DNA of 24,223 nt from an uncultured Chloroflexota bacterium (GTDB lineage: Bacteria > Chloroflexota > UBA4733): assembly GCA_937967325.1 (NCBI GenBank), contig CALBSQ010000398.1:1-24223 (forward strand). The letters are read 5' to 3'. The position numbers and the translations under genes were made by a program. Below the pieces are notes generated by a model. That model was given only the letters and a program-made list of their open reading frames with translations. It was not told the DNA's origin and did not search any database. Below are positions 9,004-16,496 of this stretch, piece after piece (the first letter of the stretch is position 1; every line of letters begins with the position of its first letter).

Positions 9004-9236
9004 CCTTCGTCCTCTCGTCTGGCTTCTTCGCGGCGCTCGCGAATCAGCTCATCGACCACGCTCTCCCCGGCCGGCAACGTGCCGAATAGCGCCCGTATCC
9101 TGGCAAGAATCGCTTCCTCTTTTTCCAGGATGAGCCGCCCATCCTCGACGCGGGCAACTAAGCTGTCTCCTTGCGCAATGCCCAATGCTGAGCGCATGGG
9201 GGCCGGGACGACGCGGCCATGCGCTCCGATTTGCAC
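9000..9236 (-). CDS. vapB: VapB-type AbrB/MazE-fold antitoxin
   Basis: A short swapped-hairpin AbrB domain is clear (VQIGAHGRVVPAPMRSALG, then GDSLVARVEDGRLIL), followed by a charged helical tail (ESVVDELIRERREEARRED) that should bind the toxin. The start is uncertain. The frame is open to a TTG at 9302, whose 22 extra residues do not resemble an antitoxin N-terminus. GTG at 9236 gives 78 residues and starts exactly at the fold but has no clear ribosome-binding site. A non-standard ATT start (codon 14 of the longer frame) would also fit family lengths. Coupled to vapC by a four-base overlap. Confidence 0.75.
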   Translation of the reverse strand: MQIGAHGRVVPAPMRSALGIAQGDSLVARVEDGRLILEKEEAILARIRALFGTLPAGESVVDELIRERREEARREDEG

Positions 9237-9314
9237 GTGGGTCGGTTCGCATACAGTTGTAATGTTGCCATCAAGAATGACATGGTTTGCGCGCCACGGC
9301 AAGAGTGGGTAGCG

Positions 9315-9419
9315 CTACTTTCCGGCGCTGCTCTTGTACTCTTGGTACTTCGCCTCAGTTAGCTGCTGGGCCTTGTCCAGCGCGGCTTTGGGCGCCACCT
9401 TGAGCTGGGTGGCGTCGGA
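9315..9419 (-). pseudogene. C-terminal remnant resembling an ABC sugar-binding lipoprotein
   Basis: The last 30 or so codons of a minus-strand frame ending at 9315 read SDATQLKVAPKAALDKAQQ and then TEAKYQEYKSSAGK, a Lys/Gln/Ala-rich amphipathic helix typical of the C-terminus of family 1 extracellular solute-binding proteins. Upstream of about 9420 the frame becomes nonsense. No start codon or ribosome-binding site fits. It is best read as a gene scar. The identification is a judgement from sequence style and is tentative. Confidence 0.4.
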
Positions 9420-9518
9420 CTCGGCGCCGCCCTGGCCTCCATCCCACCGGGCGTGATCTACATGCTGGCGCAGTGCTGGGTGGTGCGCGACCTGTCGGTG
9501 GGAGCGGTGAAGGGTTAG
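9408..9518 (+). pseudogene. C-terminal remnant of a MalG-type sugar ABC permease
   Basis: A plus-strand frame ending at the TAG at 9516-9518 reads LASIPPGVIYMLAQCWVVRD and LSVGAVKG. The hydrophobic segment plus a V(R)xLxxGAVKG ending is the signature C-terminus of binding-protein-dependent sugar permeases (MalG, UgpE, AraQ types). Only about 35 residues remain and no start is available. It lies back to back with the solute-binding-protein-like remnant, the two fragments overlapping by about 12 bases. The stop overlaps the end of the HigA-like gene by four bases. Confidence 0.5.
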
Positions 9519-9859
9519 CCCTGTGTCCGGACCTTGGCAAGGACGGTTTCCGGATGCTCCTCCGCAATTTCGAGTAGCCGTAGAGTAGGTCCCTCTGGAG
9601 CGCGACGTCCCTGTTCCCAAGCCTTAACGGTGCCGTCACTCACGTTGAGGGCCGCTGCGAAAACCTGCTGCGACAATCTCAGCTTGTCGCGCACCGCTCG
9701 AACGCGGGCGCTGTCGTATGCCGGTGGCGGAATTATCTGAGTGTCCCGAGCCGTCCGTTCTCCGACCCGCGTGCGCAAATTAAGCTCGCCGCGCTTGTAG
9801 GCCAGCGCTTCCTCCAGGCTGGCGATCAATGATTCCTCGAAGCTCGTGTGCCGCGTCAT
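9515..9859 (-). CDS. HigA-like XRE-family antitoxin
   Basis: The 114-residue protein has a helix-turn-helix near residues 52-95 (RDKLRLSQQVFAAALNVSDG, TVKAWEQGRRAPEG). This is the NadS/HigA arrangement, in which the antitoxin follows its toxin. ATG at 9859 overlaps the toxin stop as ATGA. The N-terminal 45 residues (FEESLIASLEEALAYKRGEL) form the toxin-contacting part seen in this subgroup. It should repress the operon through the palindrome at 10199-10213. Its 3' end abuts the permease remnant on the opposite strand. Confidence 0.87.
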   Translation of the reverse strand: MTRHTSFEESLIASLEEALAYKRGELNLRTRVGERTARDTQIIPPPAYDSARVRAVRDKLRLSQQVFAAALNVSDGTVKAWEQGRRAPEGPTLRLLEIAEEHPETVLAKVRTQG

Positions 9860-10188
9860 ACGTGTCCCTCCTTCAAGGCCGTCACGATGCCCTGCAATCG
9901 TCGCTTCCCTGCTTCAGACAGTGAGGCCTGTTGGTTCTTCTGATAGAAAAGTAGGAAATACACCCGCGCGTCCGCCTCCACGTAGAGATAGATGATGCGC
10001 GCCGACCCACTCTTACCCCGCCCGCCAAACGCAAGGCGGAGCTTGCGCACTCCGCCTGTGTGCGCCACCACCGCTCCCGCTCGCGGGTTGTCAAGAAGCC
10101 GCTCCTCGACAGCTCGCAAGTCATCGTCCGTCAGCACGTCGCGCGCAAGGCGATCAAATTCCGACGTGTAGACGAAAAGTAGCGTCAC
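9856..10188 (-). CDS. HigB/RelE-like toxin, probably leaderless
   Basis: The frame is open to 10233, but the promoter at 10195-10223 lies inside the first codons of that longer version, so it cannot be the start. GTG at 10188 begins the family-like MTLLFVYTSEFDRL and is exactly where a transcript from that promoter would start, six bases after the -10, so no leader and no ribosome-binding site exist. The 110-residue product has the RelE-fold core (VRKLRLAFGGRGKSGSARII, YLYVEADARVYFLLFYQKN) and the late SEAGKRRL helix common to HigB-like ribosome-dependent mRNA interferases. The toxin gene comes first and the HTH antitoxin second, as in higBA. Confidence 0.85.
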   Translation of the reverse strand: MTLLFVYTSEFDRLARDVLTDDDLRAVEERLLDNPRAGAVVAHTGGVRKLRLAFGGRGKSGSARIIYLYVEADARVYFLLFYQKNQQASLSEAGKRRLQGIVTALKEGHV

Positions 10189-10194
10189 GACCCA

Positions 10195-10223
10195 AGTATG
10201 CAACTCAGTTGCACACTTGTCAA
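10195..10223 (-). promoter_or_regulatory. Promoter and operator of the HigBA-like operon
   Basis: On the minus strand a perfect -35 (TTGACA, 10223-10218) and a -10 (CATACT, 10200-10195) are spaced by 17 bases. The spacer and first -10 bases hold the palindrome TGCAACTCAGTTGCA (10199-10213, 7-bp arms around one base), a natural HigA operator that would block polymerase. Transcription should begin at or next to the toxin's GTG at 10188. Confidence 0.75.
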
Positions 10224-10239
10224 GCATGCCCATGAGCGA

Positions 10240-10974
10240 TCATCGCTTTGTCGTGGCCGGCGATTGGCCACTACCCGGCAACATCCGGGCCTCGACTGCG
10301 CACATGACCGACAGCTCGCCAATGCTGCTGACCTGGAGATCCGGCTCCGGTACCCCCGGCGGCAGTGGCTGCCCCGAGGGGTTGAGCCAGCAGGTGCGCA
10401 TCGCCGCGCTGGCCGCGCCGGCAACGTCGCTGGTGGCCGAGTCGCCGACGTAGAGGGCGTGCTCCGGGGAGCACTGCGCCAGCGCCAGCGCATGCCGGAA
10501 GATGGCCGGATCGGGCTTCCGAACGCCGACGCTGTCGTCGCCGGAGACCACAATCCAGCGAACGAGCGGGACAATGTCGAGGTGGGCGACCACCGCCCGC
10601 TGCATGTCGCTCGGTCCATTGGTGATGAGGCCCAGCGGTAGCGACTCAGCGAGGGCGCGCAGGGTCGCTGTAGCCCCTGGCAGCAGCCGCTGTGCCCGTG
10701 CCCATTCCCTGGTAAGCGCGGCGGCCGATTCGGTGATGCCGGCGGTATCGACGCCGGTCGCACGGCATACGCCGAGCGCGCAATGGAGGCAGGAAGCAGC
10801 GGATGATGGACCGGGGCGGGTGAGGGCTGTCCCGAAGGAGTCGAGCAGGTCGGCTGCCTTATGGTGGCGGCTGCCGGAGAGCAGCGGGACGCAGCAGCGT
10901 GTGAACACCTCGGCAAATGGGGCGGAGGGAGCGCATAAGGTCCCGTCCAGATCGAAAAAGACGGCCTGCAGCAC
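10240..10974 (-). CDS. HAD-superfamily phosphatase
   Basis: A 244-residue HAD hydrolase of subclass I with all four motifs: Asp8-x-Asp10 (FFDLDGTL; Asp8 is the nucleophile), Thr118 in LITNGP, Lys153 in VRKPDP, and Asp178/Asp183 in GDSATSD. The cap is helical and sits between motifs I and II, as in phosphoglycolate phosphatase and similar enzymes. These remove phosphate from small metabolites in the cytoplasm; the substrate cannot be assigned. It starts with GTG at 10974 with no strong ribosome-binding site. It lies downstream of the Uma2 gene on the same strand, 33 bases away, so they may be co-transcribed. Confidence 0.88.
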   Translation of the reverse strand: MLQAVFFDLDGTLCAPSAPFAEVFTRCCVPLLSGSRHHKAADLLDSFGTALTRPGPSSAASCLHCALGVCRATGVDTAGITESAAALTREWARAQRLLPGATATLRALAESLPLGLITNGPSDMQRAVVAHLDIVPLVRWIVVSGDDSVGVRKPDPAIFRHALALAQCSPEHALYVGDSATSDVAGAASAAMRTCWLNPSGQPLPPGVPEPDLQVSSIGELSVMCAVEARMLPGSGQSPATTKR

Positions 10975-11007
10975 GGTGTTATCGCTATTGAAGCGGACCC
11001 ATCACCC

Positions 11008-11577
11008 TCACACCCTGCGAATCCCGGCAAAGAACTGCTCTACCTTGGCCGAGAACCCGGGCAGGAGCGGCGATGCTATCTCGTCCTCGCTGTAGAGTGT
11101 CCCCACCAGCGTCAGCGCGGCATGCTCCCGCCGGTAAACCTGCACCTCCCGCCGCTGCCAGTTAACAATCCAGTATTCGCGCACCCCGTACAGGGAATAG
11201 GCCCTGAGTTTGGCCTCACGGTCGCCCTGTTCGTTTTTCGCGCCCGGGGACAATATCTCCACGGCCAAGTCGGGGGCGCCGTACAGCTTGCCGTCGGCCG
11301 CTAGGACGCTTGGCAGCCGCTCCGCGCTCACCCAGACGACATCGGGCGCAACCGCGTTATCCTCCGCCAGGATGACGCCCGGCGCGATATTGGGCAGCCC
11401 GGCGCCGATGCGCAAGCTCCACTCGCGCAATATCGCCACAATCCACGTACCGACGAGTTGATGCTCCCAGCTCGGCTGCGTCGACACGTGCAGTTCTCCG
11501 TCGATAATCTCGTACCGTTTGCCGTCGTCCGGCAGCAGCTCCAGATCAGCGGATGTCCAGCGTAACGCCGTCGCCAT
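11008..11577 (-). CDS. Uma2-family (DUF820) PD-(D/E)XK nuclease-like protein
   Basis: ATG at 11577 has a strong AGGAGGTGG ribosome-binding site, so the frame upstream to 11643 is not used. The 189-residue product has the Uma2 pattern: the early RYEIIDGEL strand, APDVVWV with Asp79, VEILSP with Glu107, and Lys123 in REAKLRAYSLYGVREYWIV. Asp79, Glu107 and Lys123 fit the PD-(D/E)XK nuclease core. Uma2 proteins are very abundant in Chloroflexota and Cyanobacteria, and their role is not settled. They are often encoded near TA genes and repeats, as here. Confidence 0.88.
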   Translation of the reverse strand: MATALRWTSADLELLPDDGKRYEIIDGELHVSTQPSWEHQLVGTWIVAILREWSLRIGAGLPNIAPGVILAEDNAVAPDVVWVSAERLPSVLAADGKLYGAPDLAVEILSPGAKNEQGDREAKLRAYSLYGVREYWIVNWQRREVQVYRREHAALTLVGTLYSEDEIASPLLPGFSAKVEQFFAGIRRV

Positions 11578-11670
11578 TCGCCACCTCCTGCGCCCTTGCT
11601 CCGGTTTGCCCCGCCGCTTCCAGTATAGCCGTGTGCCCAGCACGGTCCAGGGCTGGGGCGCGGCAGGGGC

Positions 11671-11787
11671 GCCTGGGGCTCAAGCCCCAGGCTAAGATTG
11701 CGAAGCCGGCTGCAGCCGGCTGGACAACCAGCGGGACTGAAGCGTCGTGCCCCAGCCGGCTTCAGCCGGCTTCGCAATCTTAGCCTG
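11671..11787. repeat. Composite palindromic repeat (36-bp inverted arms, one mismatch)
   Basis: Positions 11688-11723 and 11752-11787 are reverse complements with one difference. The left arm holds the perfect 18-bp palindrome AGCCGGCTGCAGCCGGCT (11704-11721). A further 10-bp-stem hairpin (GCCTGGGGCT, two bases, complement; 11671-11692) overlaps its left end. TTGCGAAGCC and ACTGAAG are shared with the repeat at 46-248, suggesting related interspersed elements. It lies between the start of the Uma2 gene and the next element. Confidence 0.85.
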
Positions 11788-11794
11788 CTCCTTT

Positions 11795-11922
11795 AGACGT
11801 GTGATGCGCATTATCGGGCTGTAATAGCATGGGCCCCAGAAGGGCGTCGTTTCGGGAGGCAGCGCCGGACCGCTCATGGAGGTATCAATGCCTCTGGAAA
11901 TTCTAATGCGCATCACGCGTCT
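11795..11922. repeat. Second element: 19-bp terminal inverted repeats, overlapping an ABC gene end
   Basis: AGACGTGTGATGCGCATTA at 11795-11813 is repeated in inverse orientation at 11904-11922 with one mismatch, enclosing a 90-base unique core. The 128-base unit has MITE-like geometry, begins seven bases after the preceding repeat, and has no evident target duplication. Its right arm supplies the stop codon and last two codons of the ABC ATPase gene. Confidence 0.65.
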
Positions 11923-13010
11923 GTAGGGGCAGGGGGCGCCGCGGGCTGCGCTTGGGAACTCTGTGCGTCTGTGGCAAGCGCCTGAGCCTTCCCGTCGTGC
12001 TGCCATCGTAGGTAGATGTCGGCAATGACGTCGTCGATGTCCGCGCGGTGCGTCTCGACATCCAGCACCTGCGCCTGGGCCGCGGCCTGCTCCAGCAGCG
12101 CGGCGATCTTGACCTCGGAGGCGTCGAACACGTACTCGTGGCGGCCCGCTGCGCTGTGCAGCAGATCCGCGCCGGCCAGTCGAGGCGCGGTGGCCTCGGC
12201 GGTCTCGATGAGCAGGCGGCGCCGGTCGCTGAAGGCGCGGCGCAGTTGGTCGAAGTCGCCGTCGAAGGCGATGTTGCCGTGGTGGATCATGACGATGCGA
12301 CCGGCGAGCTGCTCCAGGTCCGACATGTCGTGGCTGGTGACCATGACCGTGACCTGGCGCTCGCGGTTGAGGTCTTTGACGAACTGCAGCATCTGGCGCT
12401 TGGCGAGTACGTCCAGGCCCAGCGTAGGCTCGTCCAAGAAGAGGATCTCCGGCTCATGCAGCAGGGCCATACCCAGGTCGGCCCGCATCTTCTGGCCCAG
12501 GCTGAGCTCGCGCGCTGTCGTGTGGAAGAACTCGTCCAGCCCGAGCAGCTCCTTGACGAAGCCGAGCATGCGCTCGTAGCGGTCGCGCGGCACGTCCCAG
12601 ACCACGCGCTTCCACTCGTAGCTGGCGGCGATGGAGTGGTCCCACCAGAGCTCGGTGCGCTGGCCGAACACCACGCCGATGCGGCGCACGTAGCGGACGC
12701 GGTCGCGGACCGGGTCCAGACCGAAGACGCGCACGCTGCCGGCGTCGGGCGCCAGCAGCCCGGAGAGCAGCTTCACCGTGGTGCTCTTGCCGGCGCCGTT
12801 GGGGCCGGCGTAGGCGACGATCTCTCCGCGCTGCACCTGAAGGTCGATGCCGCGCAGCGCCTCGATGGTGCGAACCGTTGGCCGCAGCATGGTGCGGACG
12901 ACCTCACGGAGCTGCGCCGAGCGCTGCTTCTGGCGGTAGCGCTTCCAAACGCCGGTCAGCTCAACGACGGTGTCCGAAGCTGAGATAGCGCTGCGATCCG
13001 GTACGGGCAT
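11913..13010 (-). CDS. ABC-2 exporter ATPase subunit (NatA/COG4586-like)
   Basis: The 365-residue ATP-binding protein powers the two membrane subunits encoded just upstream. Walker A is GPNGAGKS (69-76), the signature is LSLGQ (169-173), Walker B is FLDEP (Asp193, Glu194), and the H-loop is TSHD. The N-terminal RYRQKQRSAQLREVVRTML insertion before Walker A and the C-terminal 100 residues after the NBD are typical of the COG4586 group that pairs with DUF990 permeases. ATG at 13010 has GGAGG 12 bases upstream and overlaps the permease gene by 50 bases. The last residues (after about 345) are a low-complexity Ala/Gln/Pro tail, and the final codons lie in an inverted-repeat arm. The substrate is unknown. 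Confidence 0.92.
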   Translation of the reverse strand: MPVPDRSAISASDTVVELTGVWKRYRQKQRSAQLREVVRTMLRPTVRTIEALRGIDLQVQRGEIVAYAGPNGAGKSTTVKLLSGLLAPDAGSVRVFGLDPVRDRVRYVRRIGVVFGQRTELWWDHSIAASYEWKRVVWDVPRDRYERMLGFVKELLGLDEFFHTTARELSLGQKMRADLGMALLHEPEILFLDEPTLGLDVLAKRQMLQFVKDLNRERQVTVMVTSHDMSDLEQLAGRIVMIHHGNIAFDGDFDQLRRAFSDRRRLLIETAEATAPRLAGADLLHSAAGRHEYVFDASEVKIAALLEQAAAQAQVLDVETHRADIDDVIADIYLRWQHDGKAQALATDAQSSQAQPAAPPAPTDA

Positions 13011-13815
13011 ACTGCTTCAATCCTCCTCGAAAAGCCAGGATAGCGGCAGCGGAGATGATCGCCGCGGCGATCGGCGTTGTGAAAAGTTGGTAGGCGGACT
13101 GTTCGATTCCCAAGAGCGCGCGACAGGGATACCACGCGACGAAGCCAACTGGCAACACCGTCAGCAGCCCCCCGAGCAGCCCCAGTCCCAGGCCATCCAG
13201 GGGAAACGACTTGAGCTGATCCAGCGTCCGGAGCGCGGAGCTGCTGATCTCCTCCGCTGACCGCGGCGCCCAGAAGGCCAGGCTGCCCCACAGGTAGGAA
13301 AAGGCAAGAATGATGATCGCCGAGGCTAGGAGATTGAGCAGCAGCGCGGCGATCCAGGCGGGCGTGACGGAGAGGTGCAGTGCATGCGTTGCCCAGACCA
13401 GCAGGACCAATCCGGGCAGGAGCGCCGCCGTCCCCGAGAGTGGTGAGAAGCCCTCCGTCAGCAACGCCATCCAGATGGGCTGGGGCTGAATCAACGTATG
13501 GTCCAGTTGCCCCCTTCCCAGCCGTCGACTAACGTACTTGACGTTGTAGTTGCAGAACGGATCGAGCAATCCGCTGGCCAGCACGGCATAACCCAGCAGG
13601 AATAGCACCTGGGACTTCGCCCAAGGGCCGATCCCCGAGAATCGCTCGGCCAACAGCAAGGTAGCTGTCACGGCGGCCCCGTTCACGACGATGTCGGTGA
13701 TGTACCACGTTATGAAGGTCTTGGCGTCGCGGGCAATCCAAATGACGTCCATGGCGCCGTACAGTCGCCACAACTGGAGGATGCGTAGGAGCGCCCGCGC
13801 CAGGCCGTTAGCCAC
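12961..13815 (-). CDS. ABC-2 permease subunit (DUF990 family, second permease)
   Basis: The frame is open to 13920, but the first 35 codons there are Arg/Cys/Ser-rich shadow of the upstream gene. GTG at 13815 begins VANGLARALLRI and overlaps the upstream stop as GTGGCTAA. The 284-residue protein has about six hydrophobic segments (for example VVNGAAVTATLLLAERF, VLFLLGYAVLASGLL, AALLPGLVLLVWAT, IAALLLNLLASAIIILAFS, GLGLGLLGGLLTVLPVGFVA, and the C-terminal IAAAIISAAAILAF). The DPFCNYNVKYVSRRLGRGQL loop is typical of the family. It forms a heteromeric membrane channel with the first permease. Confidence 0.88.
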   Translation of the reverse strand: MANGLARALLRILQLWRLYGAMDVIWIARDAKTFITWYITDIVVNGAAVTATLLLAERFSGIGPWAKSQVLFLLGYAVLASGLLDPFCNYNVKYVSRRLGRGQLDHTLIQPQPIWMALLTEGFSPLSGTAALLPGLVLLVWATHALHLSVTPAWIAALLLNLLASAIIILAFSYLWGSLAFWAPRSAEEISSSALRTLDQLKSFPLDGLGLGLLGGLLTVLPVGFVAWYPCRALLGIEQSAYQLFTTPIAAAIISAAAILAFRGGLKQYARTGSQRYLSFGHRR

Positions 13816-14608
13816 CGAAACCCACCAGCTTCTCCCGGCTGACCTGCCAGAGCCAGCGCGCCAGCGCCCACAGCAAGATCGACCAGCCGACCTGGACGAG
13901 CAACAGGCGCACCGCGTCACCTGTCCCCGTGTAGATGCGCAGCGGCGCCGACGCTGTCGAGGCGAACGGCAGCCAGGTGAACACCACTCCGATCCCCTCA
14001 GGTAAGAGCGCGAATGGCACGAGCGCCCCAGACAGGAGGGTGGTCACGGCCCTGCGCACGTAGTCGATGAACCATATCGGCTGTTCCAGGGCCACCGCCA
14101 GCGACGCAAAAATGAACTCCAGCGCCAGCCCAACGGATGTCCCGAGGATCAGGCTCAAGATGAACCAGCCGCCTGCTGCCGGGCTGGCGGGCTGCGGACT
14201 AACGTCCAGCAGCCGCGAAAGCAGTAGCAACGGTAGTGAGAAGGCGCACAGACCGAAACACCACCGCCCTATCATGTCCGAAGCGAACTGCCCCACCATG
14301 CTCATCGGCTGCAAGAAACGCGTGGCGACCGACCCCTCCCACAGCGCGTTCCCCAGCTCCGTGCGGACCGATAGTTGCTCGGCGAACGCCTCACCGATGA
14401 GGGTATAGGTCAGCACTGCCCCCAACGTCATTCCCGACACCGTGCCCCGCCCGGTGAGGATGGTGCGCCAGATAGAGAGCAGCACCAGCACCCGCACCAG
14501 GCGCAGCAGGTAATCGGCCAGGAATAGCGGGCTATCGCCCACGTAGCTGGTCGCGGCCATGGCGGCGGTCTTGGTGTAACGGCGTAGAGGAGCGAGCATG
14601 GTTGCCAT
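13808..14608 (-). CDS. ABC-2 permease subunit (DUF990 family, first permease)
   Basis: A 266-residue membrane protein, first gene of the three-gene exporter operon. Hydrophobic segments include YLLRLVRVLVLLSIWRTIL, MTLGAVLTYTLIGEAF, GLCAFSLPLLLLSRLL, GWFILSLILGTSVGLALEF, LLSGALVPFALLPEGIGVVF and VRLLLVQVGWSILLWALARW. The cytoplasmic QLSVRTELGNALWEGSVATRFLQP stretch after the second helix, implicated in coupling to the ATPase, is family-typical. ATG at 14608 is followed by another ATG three codons later; neither has a strong ribosome-binding site. The gene follows a hairpin (14638-14683) that separates it from the ABC exporter pair. Confidence 0.88.
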   Translation of the reverse strand: MATMLAPLRRYTKTAAMAATSYVGDSPLFLADYLLRLVRVLVLLSIWRTILTGRGTVSGMTLGAVLTYTLIGEAFAEQLSVRTELGNALWEGSVATRFLQPMSMVGQFASDMIGRWCFGLCAFSLPLLLLSRLLDVSPQPASPAAGGWFILSLILGTSVGLALEFIFASLAVALEQPIWFIDYVRRAVTTLLSGALVPFALLPEGIGVVFTWLPFASTASAPLRIYTGTGDAVRLLLVQVGWSILLWALARWLWQVSREKLVGFGG

Positions 14609-14637
14609 GTCAGCGCGTTCTCGTGAACTGCTCTATT

Positions 14638-14683
14638 GGCGAGGTCGGCTGGTGGGGGCGGGCCCTCACCAGCCGACCTCGCC
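14638..14683. terminator. Perfect 17-bp hairpin between exporter genes
   Basis: GGCGAGGTCGGCTGGTG (14638-14654) pairs perfectly with 14667-14683 across a 12-base GC-rich loop. It lies 20 bases after the stop of the minus-strand ABC exporter gene and 30 bases before the ABC-2 operon start. There is no U-tract, so a Rho-independent role is uncertain; it could also be a small dispersed palindrome. Confidence 0.5.
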
Positions 14684-14703
14684 ATTCGCCTTTCGTCTCT
14701 CGG

Positions 14704-16467
14704 TCACGCCCGACCATCATCCCCCTGCCACAAATGCCGCATCTCCTCACACGTTGCCAACAGATAACCGAGGGTCCCTTCGGCTTCCATCCGTCCGTCC
14801 TTGAGGACGATGATACGGTCGGCGCGCTGCAAGGCGACGCGCCGGTGGGAGACGGCCAGGCAGGTGGCTTGACGCTGCTCGAAGAGGCGCTGCCAGAGCA
14901 GGCGCTCGGTCTCCACGTCCAGCGCGCTGGAGAGGTCGTCCACCACGAGGAGCTCGGCGTCACGCACGAACATTCGCGCCGCCGCCGTGCGCTGGACCTG
15001 TCCGCCCGAGAGCTTCACGCCGCGCGTGCCGACCTCCGTGTGCAGACCATGTTGGAGGGTGACGACATTGCGCTCCAGCACGGCCGCTCGCACGGCGCCT
15101 TCTAGGTCCGCGTTTTGGCGCGGGAGGCCCAGCAGGATGTTGTCCTGGAGCGTCTCGCTGAACAGTCGGGGTACCTGGGGCGTGTAGGCGCTGCGCGGTG
15201 GGACGAAGAAGGCAGACGGGTCGTCGACCAGCACACCGTTCCAGGAGATTGTCCCAGCATCCTTGGGGAGGAGCCCGAGCAGCACGCGCAGCAGTGTGGT
15301 CTTGCCGGAGCCAATCCGGCCCGTGACGACCGTGAACGATCCGCGCGGCAGGCTCAGGGAAACGCCGCTCACGCCACGACCGGAATCAGGGTAGCGGTAG
15401 GTGAGGTCTCGAGCTTCCAGCAGGCGAAGCCTGTCCTGAGGCGTCCGCCTCACCGGCTTGAGCTCGGGGAGCTGTCCTGTCAAGTGGAGCGGCACGGCCT
15501 CGACCAACGTTTGCGGCCGAGCCCCCTGGAGCAGCCCGGCCATACGCGTGAAAGAGACGCCGACTTGCTGGTACATCGCCAGGTAGCGACCGGTAAAGCG
15601 GGTGAACTGCGTCACGAACCCGAGATAGGAAACGAATAGCGCGAAGTCGCCAACCGTGAAGGCCCCTGCTCGTATCGACCTAGCCGCCAGCAGGAGGATG
15701 AAGCCCGTCCCGACGCCAACCGTGTTGGCATTGATTGAGTCCATGACTTGCGACAGCACGCGATCGCGCAGGGTGAGCTTGCGCCGCTGCTCGTTGAGCC
15801 GGCGCAGGTGATCGATGACATGATCTTCGGTTCCGGCGACCTGGATCGCCTGCACCGCCTCAAACATCTCGCCGACGGCACTGGTGACCCGGCCGGCTGC
15901 CTGGCGACTGGCTGCGCGGTACTGCTGTAGGCGAGCGCTCACGAGCTGCACGGCGACGATGACTGCTGCCAACGGCGTAAAGACCAGCAACGTGATCCAG
16001 GGGTTGATGCGCAGCAGAATGACGACGGCCACCGCGCCGAAGACGGTGTAGCCCCAGACGTCCAGCGAGTTGTCGATCATGTTGGCCGCTTGGTCGACGT
16101 CGTCGCGGAATCGGTTGATCGCCTCACCCGACGACACCGGCATGGACCGGGCGCCCGGCTGAGCCAGCACCTGGGCGAGCATGTTGCGCTGGAGCAGCGC
16201 GCAGATCATGAACTGGTGAACCGTGTGGACGGCGAACGCGCCGTATGTGACCACAACCCGTGTTACCGCGGCCATGACCAGCAGGATTAGCAGCTCGGGA
16301 ATGCCCAAGCGCACCGGCGCGCTGTGGGTGAGCGCGTCGAAGAACTGCTGCGCGATCAACCCCGGTACCAGCGGGAAGGCGTACCAGGTGGTCCAGAGCG
16401 CGCAGTCTAGCGCATAGAGCCAGAGCCGGTAGGCGAGGAGGCGGGTTAGGTATTGCCAGGTTTTCAC
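14704..16467 (-). CDS. ABC exporter half-transporter, degenerate Walker B subunit
   Basis: TMD-NBD fusion of 587 residues. GTG at 16467 is chosen because it gives the usual short cytoplasmic start (VKTWQYLTRLLAYR); TTG two codons upstream is also possible. Six transmembrane helices lie within residues 15-300. The NBD has Walker A GRIGSGKT (383-390), a canonical LSGGQ signature (486-490), and an H-loop His541 (AVSHRR). Walker B ends Asp510-Asp511 instead of Asp-Glu, so its own ATP site should be hydrolysis-poor. With the upstream half-transporter it probably makes a heterodimeric exporter of drugs, lipids or peptides. The substrate is unknown. Confidence 0.9.
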   Translation of the reverse strand: MKTWQYLTRLLAYRLWLYALDCALWTTWYAFPLVPGLIAQQFFDALTHSAPVRLGIPELLILLVMAAVTRVVVTYGAFAVHTVHQFMICALLQRNMLAQVLAQPGARSMPVSSGEAINRFRDDVDQAANMIDNSLDVWGYTVFGAVAVVILLRINPWITLLVFTPLAAVIVAVQLVSARLQQYRAASRQAAGRVTSAVGEMFEAVQAIQVAGTEDHVIDHLRRLNEQRRKLTLRDRVLSQVMDSINANTVGVGTGFILLLAARSIRAGAFTVGDFALFVSYLGFVTQFTRFTGRYLAMYQQVGVSFTRMAGLLQGARPQTLVEAVPLHLTGQLPELKPVRRTPQDRLRLLEARDLTYRYPDSGRGVSGVSLSLPRGSFTVVTGRIGSGKTTLLRVLLGLLPKDAGTISWNGVLVDDPSAFFVPPRSAYTPQVPRLFSETLQDNILLGLPRQNADLEGAVRAAVLERNVVTLQHGLHTEVGTRGVKLSGGQVQRTAAARMFVRDAELLVVDDLSSALDVETERLLWQRLFEQRQATCLAVSHRRVALQRADRIIVLKDGRMEAEGTLGYLLATCEEMRHLWQGDDGRA

Positions 16468-16496
16468 GAGCAATCAGCTTTCTTCGATCACCATTG

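Noticed and set aside
9408..9518. A small functional membrane peptide encoded on the plus strand
   Set aside because: No start codon with a ribosome-binding site, and the ending is that of a sugar permease, so a gene remnant is more likely.
10189..10233. Longer start for the HigB-like toxin
   Set aside because: It would begin upstream of a near-consensus promoter and adds residues not typical of the family.
12048..12983. A 311-codon plus-strand frame opposite the ABC ATPase gene
   Set aside because: It mirrors a gene with unmistakable Walker and signature motifs. Its own translation is Val/Ala/Asp/His-rich with no family resemblance, a usual artefact in high-GC DNA.
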